DNA from: Arthrobacter horti
GTDB lineage: Bacteria > Actinomycetota > Actinomycetes > Actinomycetales > Micrococcaceae
Length of the DNA: 64,000 nt
Assembly: GCF_030731045.1 (NCBI RefSeq)
Contig: NZ_JAVALS010000010.1
Coordinates: 45,044 to 109,043 of the forward strand
Direction: 5' to 3'
The translations under genes were made by a program, and so were the position numbers. Within the stretch, counting starts at the first letter, position 1. Each line of letters opens with the position of its first letter. Of the stretch, positions 21,412 through 30,487 are shown piece after piece. The notes beneath the pieces are model-generated. The model was not told where the DNA came from. It saw nothing but the letters and a program-made list of their open reading frames with translations, and did not search any database.

Positions 21412-22251
21412 CTATCGCTTGTTCTTGCCGGTACGACGACGACGCACAATGAGCTTGTCGCTTTCCTTGTTGGGGCGGCGGGTGCGACCCTCAGGCTTGC
21501 CGTTCGGGTTGACCGGGTGACGGCCACCAGAAGTCTTGCCTTCACCACCACCATGCGGGTGGTCGACCGGGTTCATGGCCACACCACGCACGGTCGGGCG
21601 GACGCCCTTCCAGCGCATACGGCCGGCCTTGCCCCAGTTGATGTTCGACTGCTCGGCGTTGCCGACCTCGCCGACGGTGGCGCGGCAGCGCACGTCGACG
21701 TTGCGGACCTCACCGGAAGGCAGGCGCAGCTGAGCGAAGCGGCCTTCCTTGGCGACCAGCTGGATGGAGGCACCGGCGGAGCGGGCCATCTTGGCACCGC
21801 CACCCGGACGCAGCTCCACAGCGTGGATCACGGTACCGACGGGGATGTTGCGCAGCGGCAGGTTGTTGCCCGGCTTGATGTCAGCGTTCGGACCCGACTC
21901 AACGATGTCGCCCTGGGAGAGCTTGTTGGGGGCGATGATGTAACGCTTGGTGCCGTCCACGAAGTGGAGCAGGGCGATACGGGCGGTACGGTTCGGGTCG
22001 TACTCGATGTGAGCGACCTTGGCGTTCACGCCGTCCTTGTCGTGACGACGGAAGTCGATCACGCGGTACTGGCGCTTGTGCCCGCCACCCTTGTGACGGG
22101 TGGTGATGCGACCGGTGTTGTTGCGGCCACCGCTCTTGGTGAGCGGACGCAGCAGCGACTTTTCCGGAGTCGAGCGAGTTACTTCGCTGAAGTCGGCCAC
22201 GCTCGAGCCACGACGGCCCGGGGTGGTCGGCTTGTAATTGCGGATTGCCAT
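21412..22251 (-). CDS. rplB: 50S ribosomal protein L2 (uL2)
   Basis: Primary 23S rRNA-binding protein near the peptidyl transferase centre, 279 residues. Family blocks include [20 protein letters not shown]-like [10 protein letters not shown] and the C-terminal [13 protein letters not shown] loop. It is in standard S10 order between rplW and rpsS. Confidence 0.98.
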   Translation of the reverse strand: MAIRNYKPTTPGRRGSSVADFSEVTRSTPEKSLLRPLTKSGGRNNTGRITTRHKGGGHKRQYRVIDFRRHDKDGVNAKVAHIEYDPNRTARIALLHFVDGTKRYIIAPNKLSQGDIVESGPNADIKPGNNLPLRNIPVGTVIHAVELRPGGGAKMARSAGASIQLVAKEGRFAQLRLPSGEVRNVDVRCRATVGEVGNAEQSNINWGKAGRMRWKGVRPTVRGVAMNPVDHPHGGGEGKTSGGRHPVNPNGKPEGRTRRPNKESDKLIVRRRRTGKNKR

Positions 22252-22279
22252 AATTTATTCCTCGTTAAAGTGGTCTCCG

Positions 22280-22585
22280 CTACGCGAGCGGACCGCCGAA
22301 GATGTCGATGGTGCCGTCCTTCAGGGTGACAATCGCACGCTTGGTGCTCTTGCGCTGACCCCATCCGAACTTGGTGCGCTTGCGCTTACCGGCACGGTTG
22401 ATGGTGTTGATCGTGTCGACCTTGACGGAGAAGATCTTCTCCACGGCCAGCTTGATCTCGGTCTTGTTCGAGCGGGGGTCCACCAGGAAGGTGTACTGAC
22501 CCTCGTCGATCAGGCCGTAGCTCTTTTCGGAGACCACGGGCGCCAGGATGACGTCACGCGGGTCCTTGTCGAAGACTGCGCTCAC
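22280..22585 (-). CDS. rplW: 50S ribosomal protein L23 (uL23)
   Basis: Exit-port protein that docks trigger factor and SRP, 101 residues. It shows [15 protein letters not shown] and the RNA-binding arm [16 protein letters not shown]. Overlaps rplD by four bases. Confidence 0.98.
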   Translation of the reverse strand: MSAVFDKDPRDVILAPVVSEKSYGLIDEGQYTFLVDPRSNKTEIKLAVEKIFSVKVDTINTINRAGKRKRTKFGWGQRKSTKRAIVTLKDGTIDIFGGPLA

Positions 22586-23202
22586 TTGGCTTCCTCCACG
22601 GTCTTGTTGTCCTTACCGGCAACGAAAGCGTCGAAAGCGGCCTTGGTGAAGATCACGTCGTCGGAGATCAGCACATCGTAGGTGTTGAGCTGATCGACGT
22701 AGAGCACGTGAACCTCGACGATGTTGCGCACGGACAGTGCGGCAAGATCGTTGGCGCGGTCGATCACCACGAGCAGGTTCTTACGGTCGGAGATCGCCTT
22801 CAGCGTGGCGATGGCTTCCTTGGTGGACGGCGTGGTGCCGGCGACCAGGGACTCCACCACGTGGATGCGACCGTTGCGAGCGCGGTCGGAGAGGGCACCA
22901 CGGAGAGCGGCGGCCTTCATCTTCTTGGGGGTGCGCTGGCTGTAGTCACGCGGGGTCGGGCCGTGGACGATGCCACCACCGGTCATGTGAGGAGCACGGA
23001 CGGAACCCTGACGAGCGCGGCCGGTGCCCTTCTGCTTGAACGGCTTGCGACCGGCACCGGCGACTTCACCGCGGGTCTTGGTCTTGTGAGTGCCCTGACG
23101 AGCAGCGGCGAGCTGCGCGACGACGACCTGGTGCAGCAGGGGCACGTTGGTCTGGACGTCGAAGATCTCGGCGGGCAGGTCAACCTTGATGGTGTTAGCC
23201 AT
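22582..23202 (-). CDS. rplD: 50S ribosomal protein L4 (uL4)
   Basis: Exit-tunnel protein of 206 residues. The long loop carries [25 protein letters not shown], followed by [13 protein letters not shown]. In E. coli L4 is the autogenous repressor of the S10 operon; whether that holds here is not shown by sequence. Confidence 0.98.
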   Translation of the reverse strand: MANTIKVDLPAEIFDVQTNVPLLHQVVVAQLAAARQGTHKTKTRGEVAGAGRKPFKQKGTGRARQGSVRAPHMTGGGIVHGPTPRDYSQRTPKKMKAAALRGALSDRARNGRIHVVESLVAGTTPSTKEAIATLKAISDRKNLLVVIDRANDLAALSVRNIVEVHVLYVDQLNTYDVLISDDVIFTKAAFDAFVAGKDNKTVEEAK

Positions 23203-23206
23203 GGAA

Positions 23207-23857
23207 TTAGGCTCCCTTCACGGCGGTGCGTACGAGGACGACCGAGCCGCGGGCACCGGGAACGGCACCCTTGATCAGGAGCAGCGACTTCTCGGCGTCG
23301 ACCGCGTGAACCGTGAGGTTCATCGTGGTGTGACGCGCGGCGCCCATGCGGCCGGCCATTTTCAGGCCCTTGAAGACGCGGCTCGGGGTGGAGGCGCCAC
23401 CGATGGAACCGGGCTTGCGGTGGTTCTTGTGAGCACCGTGAGAGGCACCGACACCGTGGAAGCCGTGACGCTTCATGACACCGGCGAAGCCCTTACCCTT
23501 GGTGGTTCCGACGACGTCGATCTTCTGACCGGCCTCGAAGACCTCCACGGAGAGCTGCTGGCCGAGCTCGTAGCTCTCGGCGTCAGCGGTGCGCAGTTCG
23601 ACGACGTGACGGCGCGGGGTGACACCGGCCTTCTCGAAGTGGCCGGCGAGCGGCTTGGTGACCTTGCGCGGGTCGATCTGGCCGAAGCCGATCTGAACCG
23701 CGGTGTAGCCGTCCTTCTCAGCGTTGCGCAGCTGGGTGACGACGTTGGAGTCAGCCTGGACGACAGTGACGGGGATGAGCTTGTTGTTCTCGTCCCAGAC
23801 CTGGGTCATGCCGAGCTTCGTGCCCAGCAGGCCCTTAACATTGCGGGTTGCGGTCAT
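23207..23857 (-). CDS. rplC: 50S ribosomal protein L3 (uL3)
   Basis: Early assembly protein with an extension reaching the peptidyl transferase centre, 216 residues. It contains [32 protein letters not shown] and GRMGAARHT. Follows rpsJ by 19 bases. Confidence 0.98.
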   Translation of the reverse strand: MTATRNVKGLLGTKLGMTQVWDENNKLIPVTVVQADSNVVTQLRNAEKDGYTAVQIGFGQIDPRKVTKPLAGHFEKAGVTPRRHVVELRTADAESYELGQQLSVEVFEAGQKIDVVGTTKGKGFAGVMKRHGFHGVGASHGAHKNHRKPGSIGGASTPSRVFKGLKMAGRMGAARHTTMNLTVHAVDAEKSLLLIKGAVPGARGSVVLVRTAVKGA

Positions 23858-23876
23858 AGTTTTCTCAGCACCTCCC

Positions 23877-24185
23877 TCAGAGCTTGATTTCGATGTTCAC
23901 GTCAGCCGGCAGGTCGAGACGCATGAGCGAATCGACAGCCTTCGGCGTGGGGTCGATGATGTCGATCAGACGCTTGTGAGTACGCATTTCGAAGTGCTCA
24001 CGGCTGTCCTTGTACTTGTGGGGAGAACGAATAACGCAGTACACGTTCTTCTCCGTGGGCAGCGGCACCGGGCCGACTACCGTTGCGCCTGCGCGCGTGA
24101 CCGTCTCAACGATCTTCCGGGCCGAAACATCAATGACCTCGTGGTCATATGACTTCAGCCGGATGCGGATCTTCTGTCCCGCCAT
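23877..24185 (-). CDS. rpsJ: 30S ribosomal protein S10 (uS10)
   Basis: Small-subunit protein and NusE antitermination factor, 102 residues. The start is the ATG giving [17 protein letters not shown]; the frame extends 30 codons further upstream but those residues do not match the family. It shows GPVPLPTEK and RTHKRLIDI. It is the first gene of the S10 operon. Confidence 0.97.
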
Positions 24186-24564
24186 GTCGCCTGACTCTCT
24201 TTCAGTTAGGTGCGTTCCCGGAAAACCAGGACCGCTTTCGCATCTCTTTGCTGTTATGCGCGGCTGCCGAAGCATTTGAAGTCGTGACTACCGCTCTCCC
24301 ATGAGCTGAATCCGGACCAGGCCCGGGTTCCTCAACCCACCAGAGCTCCGACCCACGCGGTCGGGCGTGTCGCGACCCGGAGAGCGCGGTTCACACCGTT
24401 CCTGTGTGGTTGGATTTTGCCGCCCGGCCTCCGACCTGGTCCCTGTCATCCGGCATTATCCGGACCGGGACACGAAGGAGCGCGTGAGCAACCCTTCAAG
24501 TATGCCGGATCCGGCCGGGAATTGCGAATCGAGACGGGGGTGGAGCCTCAGCCCCACCCCCGTC
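24186..24564 (-). other. Intergenic S10 operon leader
   Basis: The 379 bases upstream of rpsJ hold no supported gene. They contain the terminator of the large membrane protein gene at the far end, a GATAAT candidate -10 and then about 260 bases of potential leader RNA. Confidence 0.6.
24455..24460 (-). promoter_or_regulatory. Candidate -10 (GATAAT) for the S10 operon
   Basis: GATAAT on the minus strand is the best -10 match between the upstream terminator and rpsJ. The -35 region is poor, so this is tentative. Confidence 0.35.
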
Positions 24565-24566
24565 TC
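24531..24566 (-). terminator. Terminator overlapping the stop of the large membrane protein gene
   Basis: A 13-bp stem starting GAGACGGGGGTGG with a ten-base loop includes part of the stop codon. The tail is GATTCG, without a T run. Confidence 0.65.
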
Positions 24567-27500
24567 AGGCCTGACCGGCCGGCGGCTTCCGCCGGAGCAG
24601 GGTCACCAGCACTGCGGCGATGAGCGCGGCGGCCGTCAGGCCCAGCCCGAGATAGACGTAGGACCGGAACATGAAGAGGATCCCCGCCAGGACCCCGGCG
24701 CTCCCCCACCAGCTGAACAGCGGGCGCTGCTGCAGCAAGCCGGCCACGACGACGGCTGCGAAGGACACCAGGACCCAGAACTGCTGTGCGGCGTCGCCGT
24801 CCGTCAAGGCCAGGATCGCGGACAAGCTCGCTCCCCCGGCGAAGACGCAGCTGAACAGGAAGGCGTGGCCTGCCGATTTGCGGCCGAGGTGCCAGACCGC
24901 GAGGAACGCCGCATAGGCGAGATACCACTGCAGCAGCCAGAAGGTCTCCACCGTGATCCCGCCTCCCCAGTAGTAGGCGCGCTGCGCGGCGGAGAGGACC
25001 GGGAGCAGACCGATCTGGAGGGCCTGCGAACGATGCGCCGGAGCGAGCTGCCGCAGCAGGATCAGCAGCCCGAGCAGAAGGAACGCGGTCCCGCTCCAGA
25101 CCACCGGCCTGCTGGCGAGAGCGTTGACGGTGCCCACGAACACCGCGAATGCGTTGGCAGAGAGCATCATGTTCCGTCTGAGAACGACCGCCCGCGGCAC
25201 GCCGCCCCGCCATGTGGCGGCGGCGCCGGCGAGCGCCAGCAGTGCCGACGGCAGCAGCCACCCCAAATATGAGATGTCCGCCCGCAGGTCGACGCTGAGG
25301 CCCAGTCCGTAGACGGCGACGACGCCCGCGGCCACACCCGGCACGTACAGGACGGGGAGCCCCTCGCTGTGGGAGAGCACGAGCAGCAGCACCGCCACGG
25401 CGGCGAGGACGGCGAAGGCGGGCCACGTCCGCCCTGTTTCGGATGCGAACACCAGCGCTTCGACGAAGAAGGCCGCAGAGGACCCGAACCAGAGCGCACG
25501 GCCGGGGACGGCCGGAGAGCCGCCACGCGCCGTCGTTCTCCTGGATCGCAGGACGACCGGGGCCAGCCAGAGGAGAGCCAGTACGGAGGCGGAAACCGTC
25601 ATGCCTGCCTCATCGAGCACGGGATCCTTCAGGAACGGCCCATCGCTGACATAGCCCGGACCGAGAACCGGGGCGAGGGCCAGCAGCCCGAGCACGGCCG
25701 GCACCATCAGCCACTGGTCCCGGGCGCGACGGCAGAGCACCCAGGAGGCACCGCACAGGCTCACGATTCCGATGACCGCGATCCACCGCTGCCATCCCCT
25801 GTACGTGGTGGCCAAGTACCCGACGACTGCGATCGCCTGCACGGAGAGCAGCGTCCACCTCAGAGCCCTTGCGTAGATCCGGCCCGAACCTTCGTCGAAG
25901 CGTTCCGGGATGAGCTGGTTCACCCAGCACAGTCCCAGGACCGCGAGGAGACTCTGTCCCGGATCCGCGTGCAGCAGGCGCAGCACGGCGAAGAGCAGGA
26001 CCAAGGTGTCGAGCCGGGAGGCCAACAGGTAGAGGTGGCGGTTGGACGCAGCTCCGGACCGCAGCCCCGAGCTGAGCAGCAGAACCAGCACGGCGCCTGC
26101 CACGATGGCGAGCCCGTAGCCGGCAGGGCCGCGCCCGCCGGACAGCACGACGATGCCGTCCAGCGCTGCCGCACATCCCGCGAACAGGGCTCCTTCCTGG
26201 GCATCCGGCCTGAGGATCATTGCCGCACCGGCCATCGCGAGGCCGACCGCCGCCGCCAGGGTCCACTGCCAGCCCAGGGCACCGGTGCCGGAGTAATACA
26301 GGAAGAGACCGCAGAGGCCGGCCAGCACGCTCAGCGTCATCAACTCCGCCAGGGCGCCCACGGCCCGCGCAGGCAGGTCCGGACCCTTCACGGCGGCCAG
26401 CCGCATCACCGGGAACACGCTCTGCAAGGCCAGGAGGACCACCAGGACGGTCGGGCTCTCCAGGGTGGCGAGGAAGGTCCCCTGGGGTGCATGGGTCCGC
26501 AAGACGTCGAGTCCCTGGGCCGCCGCCACCATTCCCAGGAGACGCGTGCCATAGACGAACGGCAGCCGGCTCCCGGAACGGTGCAGGCCGGCAAGCAGCA
26601 GCTGCGCGGTCGCGCCCGCGGCGGCGAGAATCCAGGCGGAATCCCGGGCACCCGCGCCGGAAGCCACCCAGAGGAGGCTCGCGTCGGCGGACAGAACCAC
26701 GGCACTCGTGTATCCGGCCTCCGCCCAGACGGCGCCGCCGGACCTCTCTCGTGCGGCTCGCCACAGGGCCGGTGCAAGAACCGCCGCCCCGAGGACCGCC
26801 GTAGCGGTCGCTGCCGCGATCCATCCGCCGGATCCGGGGAACTGCCGGTCCCCCACGGCCGTGGCGAGCGGCAGGAGCAGGACCGATGCGGTCGCAGACA
26901 CCGCCCCGGCCAGGACCCCGGGCAAACCCCAGCGCCACGGGCTTCCGGACAGGAGGTGGCCGAGCGCGAGTGCCACGGAGGCCGCCAGCCCGCCGAGTAC
27001 GACGTAGACCGGCCGGCCCGGGATATCGGAAGCGAACTCGTGGATCCCGAGTGGGAGTGCCAGACCCAGCAGCAGCTGCGCCCCGGCCAGGAACCACCGC
27101 GCCCGGGACTTGTCCTTTTCAGGACGGAGGAGCCAAAAAGCGCTCACTCCAACAAGGACCAGGGCGAGTCCTTTGAAGCCGATCGCCGGCAGAAGGCATC
27201 CCGCGGTCACCGGGAGAAGGACGAACCATTCGGCTCGCGGCCGCCAGAACCATGCAGCCCGCACGGCCGCTGCGAGCGACAGGCCGAGCACCAGCCAGGA
27301 CCACAGCGTCTCGGCCTGGTAGGCACGGACAGGCCCGAAGCCGCCCTGTGAGTATGAGTAACGCAGCTGCCAGCCGGTCCCGGCATTCGCCAGCAGCAGG
27401 AGAGCGAGCCCAGCGGCGATGGCCCCGGCCTCGGCCAATGCCGGCCAGCCGAGAACGCGCTCGATCCGTCGCGAATCCCACGTGATCAGCAGGACGTGCA

Positions 27501-28881
27501 GCGCCAGGCAGCTCGCGACGACGTAGAGGGTCTGGTGGGACGGCAGCCCGAGCGTCAGAAGCAGGAAGGTCAGGAAGGCGGTGCCTGAGGCCCTGCCGAG
27601 GAGGTGGTAGACCCGGCGCCAGACGAGGGCTTCGTCGGCCGGCCGGAGCAGCGAGTAGCCCAGCAGCACAGCCATGACCAGGGCGTGCTCGCCGTTGCTG
27701 AAACCCAAGGCGAAGAACAGCTCCACCGCCATGATCACCGGGGCCAGCCAGGGATCGAGTGTGCGGAGCGGCTCAAGGAGCACCGGAGGACACCACCCGG
27801 GCGCACGCCGCTCGAACCAGGAGAGGAGCGCGCTGAACGCCAGCAGTGCGACGAACGTCCAGACGATACCGGTTCCCATCACGGCAAGGCCCGAGACGAC
27901 GAGCGACAGCAGGAACGGGATGACCAGGTAGCCGAGAACCTTGCTCTTGAGACGCACAGTGGCATGGACGAAGGCTCCGAGCCCGGCCAGCGATGCCAGG
28001 AACCAGCTCAGCCGCGGCTGGTGGAGCAGCAGAAGGTCGAGGGCCACTCCGCAGAGCGGCACGGAAGCCAGGCCGATGCCGACGAAAGCGATGGCCGCCG
28101 GCTTCACCCGAGGCTGTCGTGCGAACAGGAGGTGACCTCCGACGAGGAACAGCACCGACAGCGCGAAAACCCCGGCGAACTTGGCCACAGGCGCGGCGTC
28201 ACCGGCCAAGAAGGCGGCGCCCGCCGAGACCATCAGCAACGAGGCCACATACAGGGTCAGGTTGACGACGCGCTTCTCCCTGCGGGACCGGAGTTCAGAG
28301 GCCGATGGACGCTGAACGGCGGCCGCGGTGCCCTGCGGGACCCCGGCATTCTCCGCGACCGTATGGCTGGGTTCCGGCTCACGACGAGGCTGCACAGGCA
28401 CTGGGTCGGCAGATGCCGGCATGGTGGGCGCCCCTGCCGGAACCGCCGGTTCAGCAGGCTTCATCGATCGCTGCTCCGCAACACTGGGTGCCACCGCCGG
28501 CGATTCGGCAGCGGCGAGCGTGGTGGGGGGCGTCGCAGTCGGCCGGGGAGCCGTCGGCCGTAAGGCGCTGAGCGGCTGCGCTGTGTCGTGCGGCTGCGCA
28601 GTGCTGACCGACTGCACAGTCCTGACCGGCTGCACAGTGCTGACCGGCTGCGAGGCGGACGCTCCGTCGCCGACCGCAACGCCCAGCTGCTCCATGCCCT
28701 TCAGCCAGCCGTCACGATGGCCCTTGAGATAAGCGTCCTGCTCCCGCACCCCAGCGGCGTGGGCCGCAGTCCGCTGTCTCACCAGGGCGTCATGCTCCCC
28801 GGCCAGCTTTCCCCGCCCGTAGGCCACCATTCCGGTGACCACCGCGGCCGCAAGGATCAGAAGAACTCCAAAGCCGTCCAT
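24565..28881 (-). CDS. Very large polytopic membrane protein of unknown function
   Basis: I do not recognise this 1438-residue protein. It opens with one hydrophobic helix (LLILAAAVVTGMVAYGRG), then a charged stretch (GKLAGEHDALVRQRTAAH), then a linker of about 120 residues rich in Gln, Pro, Thr and Ser with short repeats such as VSTVQPVRT. After RREKRVVNL the rest is almost continuous membrane helices, roughly 35-40 of them, separated by short arginine-bearing loops. An AAAGGGGG site precedes the ATG. Overall layout resembles large multi-helix proteins of the DUF2339 kind, with no motif to confirm it. It lies alone between tuf and rpsJ, closed by its own terminator and preceded by a candidate operator. 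Confidence 0.8.
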   Translation of the reverse strand: MDGFGVLLILAAAVVTGMVAYGRGKLAGEHDALVRQRTAAHAAGVREQDAYLKGHRDGWLKGMEQLGVAVGDGASASQPVSTVQPVRTVQSVSTAQPHDTAQPLSALRPTAPRPTATPPTTLAAAESPAVAPSVAEQRSMKPAEPAVPAGAPTMPASADPVPVQPRREPEPSHTVAENAGVPQGTAAAVQRPSASELRSRREKRVVNLTLYVASLLMVSAGAAFLAGDAAPVAKFAGVFALSVLFLVGGHLLFARQPRVKPAAIAFVGIGLASVPLCGVALDLLLLHQPRLSWFLASLAGLGAFVHATVRLKSKVLGYLVIPFLLSLVVSGLAVMGTGIVWTFVALLAFSALLSWFERRAPGWCPPVLLEPLRTLDPWLAPVIMAVELFFALGFSNGEHALVMAVLLGYSLLRPADEALVWRRVYHLLGRASGTAFLTFLLLTLGLPSHQTLYVVASCLALHVLLITWDSRRIERVLGWPALAEAGAIAAGLALLLLANAGTGWQLRYSYSQGGFGPVRAYQAETLWSWLVLGLSLAAAVRAAWFWRPRAEWFVLLPVTAGCLLPAIGFKGLALVLVGVSAFWLLRPEKDKSRARWFLAGAQLLLGLALPLGIHEFASDIPGRPVYVVLGGLAASVALALGHLLSGSPWRWGLPGVLAGAVSATASVLLLPLATAVGDRQFPGSGGWIAAATATAVLGAAVLAPALWRAARERSGGAVWAEAGYTSAVVLSADASLLWVASGAGARDSAWILAAAGATAQLLLAGLHRSGSRLPFVYGTRLLGMVAAAQGLDVLRTHAPQGTFLATLESPTVLVVLLALQSVFPVMRLAAVKGPDLPARAVGALAELMTLSVLAGLCGLFLYYSGTGALGWQWTLAAAVGLAMAGAAMILRPDAQEGALFAGCAAALDGIVVLSGGRGPAGYGLAIVAGAVLVLLLSSGLRSGAASNRHLYLLASRLDTLVLLFAVLRLLHADPGQSLLAVLGLCWVNQLIPERFDEGSGRIYARALRWTLLSVQAIAVVGYLATTYRGWQRWIAVIGIVSLCGASWVLCRRARDQWLMVPAVLGLLALAPVLGPGYVSDGPFLKDPVLDEAGMTVSASVLALLWLAPVVLRSRRTTARGGSPAVPGRALWFGSSAAFFVEALVFASETGRTWPAFAVLAAVAVLLLVLSHSEGLPVLYVPGVAAGVVAVYGLGLSVDLRADISYLGWLLPSALLALAGAAATWRGGVPRAVVLRRNMMLSANAFAVFVGTVNALASRPVVWSGTAFLLLGLLILLRQLAPAHRSQALQIGLLPVLSAAQRAYYWGGGITVETFWLLQWYLAYAAFLAVWHLGRKSAGHAFLFSCVFAGGASLSAILALTDGDAAQQFWVLVSFAAVVVAGLLQQRPLFSWWGSAGVLAGILFMFRSYVYLGLGLTAAALIAAVLVTLLRRKPPAGQA
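28565..28654. repeat. Five 18-base tandem repeats coding the linker of the large membrane protein
   Basis: Imperfect copies of GTGCTGACCGGCTGCACA on the plus strand; the central three differ by only a few bases. The unit is a multiple of three, so copy changes would keep the reading frame of the membrane protein. Confidence 0.75.
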
Positions 28882-28896
28882 GACCCACCCCCTTTA

Positions 28897-28923
28897 ATCT
28901 ATCGATTGGCTTTAACGATAGAT
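28897..28923. promoter_or_regulatory. Candidate operator: ATCTATCG-N11-CGATAGAT upstream of the large membrane protein gene
   Basis: Two perfect 8-base inverted arms with an 11-base spacer are centred about 28 bases before the start codon. The site is strikingly AT-rich for this genome and lies where RNA polymerase or a dimeric repressor would bind. CTATCG/CGATAG half-sites are seen with some PadR- or MarR-type regulators; no regulator gene is adjacent. Confidence 0.5.
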
Positions 28924-29006
28924 CCGGGTTCTACCGGTACACAACGAGGCGGACGCCCATGTGGATAAGACAACGTCGTGCTCAGGCCGAGACATTCACG
29001 GCAACG

Positions 29007-29040
29007 AAAAGGGCCCCACCGCAAAAGCGATGGGGCCCTT
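29007..29040 (-). terminator. Rho-independent terminator of tuf
   Basis: A stem of AAGGGCCCCA with its complement, and an inner CGC/GCG helix around AAAA, is followed on the minus strand by TTTTC. A smaller palindrome, CCGGACTAGTCCGG, precedes it just after the tuf stop. Confidence 0.85.
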
Positions 29041-29074
29041 CTCACCGGACTAGTCCGGAAGGATCACCAAGAGA

Positions 29075-30265
29075 CTACTTGACGATCTTGGTCACACGAC
29101 CCGAACCAACGGTGCGGCCACCCTCACGGATAGCGAAGCCGAGGCCCTCTTCCATGGCGATGGGCTGGATCAGCGCAACGCTCATCTCGGTGTTGTCGCC
29201 CGGCATGACCATCTCAGTGCCCTCGGGGAGGGTGATGACGCCGGTGACATCCGTGGTACGGAAGTAGAACTGCGGGCGGTAGTTCGAGTAGAACGGGTTG
29301 TGACGGCCGCCCTCGTCCTTGGACAGGATGTAGACGTTCGCCTCGAAGTCGGTGTGCGGGGTGATGGAACCCGGCTTGACGACAACCTGGCCACGCTCGA
29401 CATCGTCGCGCTTCAGGCCACGGAGCAGCAGGCCACAGTTCTCGCCGGCCCAAGCCTCGTCGAGCTGCTTGTGGAACATCTCGATACCGGTCACCGTGGT
29501 CTTCTGGACCGGGCGGATGCCGACGATCTCAACCTCGGAGTTGATGGCGAGGGTGCCACGCTCGGCGCGGCCGGTCACCACGGTGCCACGACCGGTGATG
29601 GTGAAGACGTCCTCGATCGGCATCAGGAACGGCTTGTCACGGTCACGGACCGGGTCCGGGATGGACTCGTCGACGGCGGCCATGAGCTCCTTGACGGACT
29701 CAACCCACTTGGGGTCGCCTTCCAGAGCCTTCAGGCCGGAGACGCGGATGACGGGAGCGTTGTCGCCGTCGAACTCCTGGGAGGAGAGCAGCTCGCGAAC
29801 TTCCATCTCGACGAGGTCGAGGAGTTCCTCGTCCTCGACCATGTCGGACTTGTTCAGGGCGACCAGCAGGTAGGGGACACCAACCTGGCGGGCCAGCAGA
29901 ACGTGCTCACGGGTCTGAGCCATCGGGCCGTCGGTGGCGGCGACCACGAGGATGGCGCCGTCCATCTGAGCAGCACCGGTGATCATGTTCTTGATGTAGT
30001 CAGCGTGACCGGGGGCGTCAACGTGTGCGTAGTGACGCTTCTCGGTCTGGTACTCCACGTGGGAGATGTTGATGGTGATACCGCGCTGGCGCTCTTCCGG
30101 AGCGGAGTCGATGGAAGCGAAGTCACGCGCCTCGTTGAGATCCGGGTACTGGTCGTACAGCACCTTGGAAATGGCGGCCGTCAGCGTCGTCTTACCGTGG
30201 TCAACGTGACCGATGGTGCCGATGTTGACGTGCGGCTTAGTCCGCTCGAACTTTGCCTTTGCCAC
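29075..30265 (-). CDS. tuf: Elongation factor Tu
   Basis: GTPase that delivers aminoacyl-tRNA to the ribosome. The 396-residue protein starts at GTG with AGGAGG six bases upstream ([14 protein letters not shown]). G-motifs are [13 protein letters not shown] and NKSD; the switch region [10 protein letters not shown] is intact. Domains 2 and 3 are complete, ending in VTKIVK. It follows fusA after 222 bases with a hairpin between them, so it may also be transcribed separately. Confidence 0.98.
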   Translation of the reverse strand: MAKAKFERTKPHVNIGTIGHVDHGKTTLTAAISKVLYDQYPDLNEARDFASIDSAPEERQRGITINISHVEYQTEKRHYAHVDAPGHADYIKNMITGAAQMDGAILVVAATDGPMAQTREHVLLARQVGVPYLLVALNKSDMVEDEELLDLVEMEVRELLSSQEFDGDNAPVIRVSGLKALEGDPKWVESVKELMAAVDESIPDPVRDRDKPFLMPIEDVFTITGRGTVVTGRAERGTLAINSEVEIVGIRPVQKTTVTGIEMFHKQLDEAWAGENCGLLLRGLKRDDVERGQVVVKPGSITPHTDFEANVYILSKDEGGRHNPFYSNYRPQFYFRTTDVTGVITLPEGTEMVMPGDNTEMSVALIQPIAMEEGLGFAIREGGRTVGSGRVTKIVK

Positions 30266-30334
30266 AGGTTCCTCCTAGAACATTTTTCAAGTGACGTGCT
30301 CCTTCGCCGCGGGTATCGCGGCAGAACTTAGACC

Positions 30335-30340
30335 AGTCTA
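30335..30340 (-). promoter_or_regulatory. Candidate -10 (TAGACT) for tuf
   Basis: TAGACT on the minus strand lies about 70 bases before the tuf start, after a hairpin that follows fusA. The -35 match (TTCATC at 18 bases) is weak. Confidence 0.3.
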
Positions 30341-30443
30341 CTTGGGGGCAGGGGTTTTGATGAAATTGCGGTTCAAGGGCACTTCTGCCCCTGGCGCCGG
30401 GTTGTCGCGGTCCCTCGGCGAGCAGCCGAAAGTTTCGCGACGA

Positions 30444-30475
30444 CGGCTGGGGATCTGCACGCAGACCCCCAGCCG
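30444..30475 (-). terminator. Hairpin between fusA and tuf
   Basis: A 9-bp CGGCTGGGG stem extends by an inner TCTGC/GCAGA helix. It begins 12 bases after the fusA stop. No T run follows, so it may only partly stop transcription into tuf. Confidence 0.55.
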
Positions 30476-30487
30476 AGGTGCGACAAC

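Noticed and set aside
19456..22329. 957-residue open frame antisense to rplB-rpmC
   Set aside because: It crosses several certain ribosomal protein genes and their boundaries, so it cannot be a real conserved gene.
25369..27351. 660-residue open frame antisense to the large membrane protein gene
   Set aside because: Composition is Gln/Gly/Arg-rich without helices or motifs, while the minus strand codes clear membrane helices.
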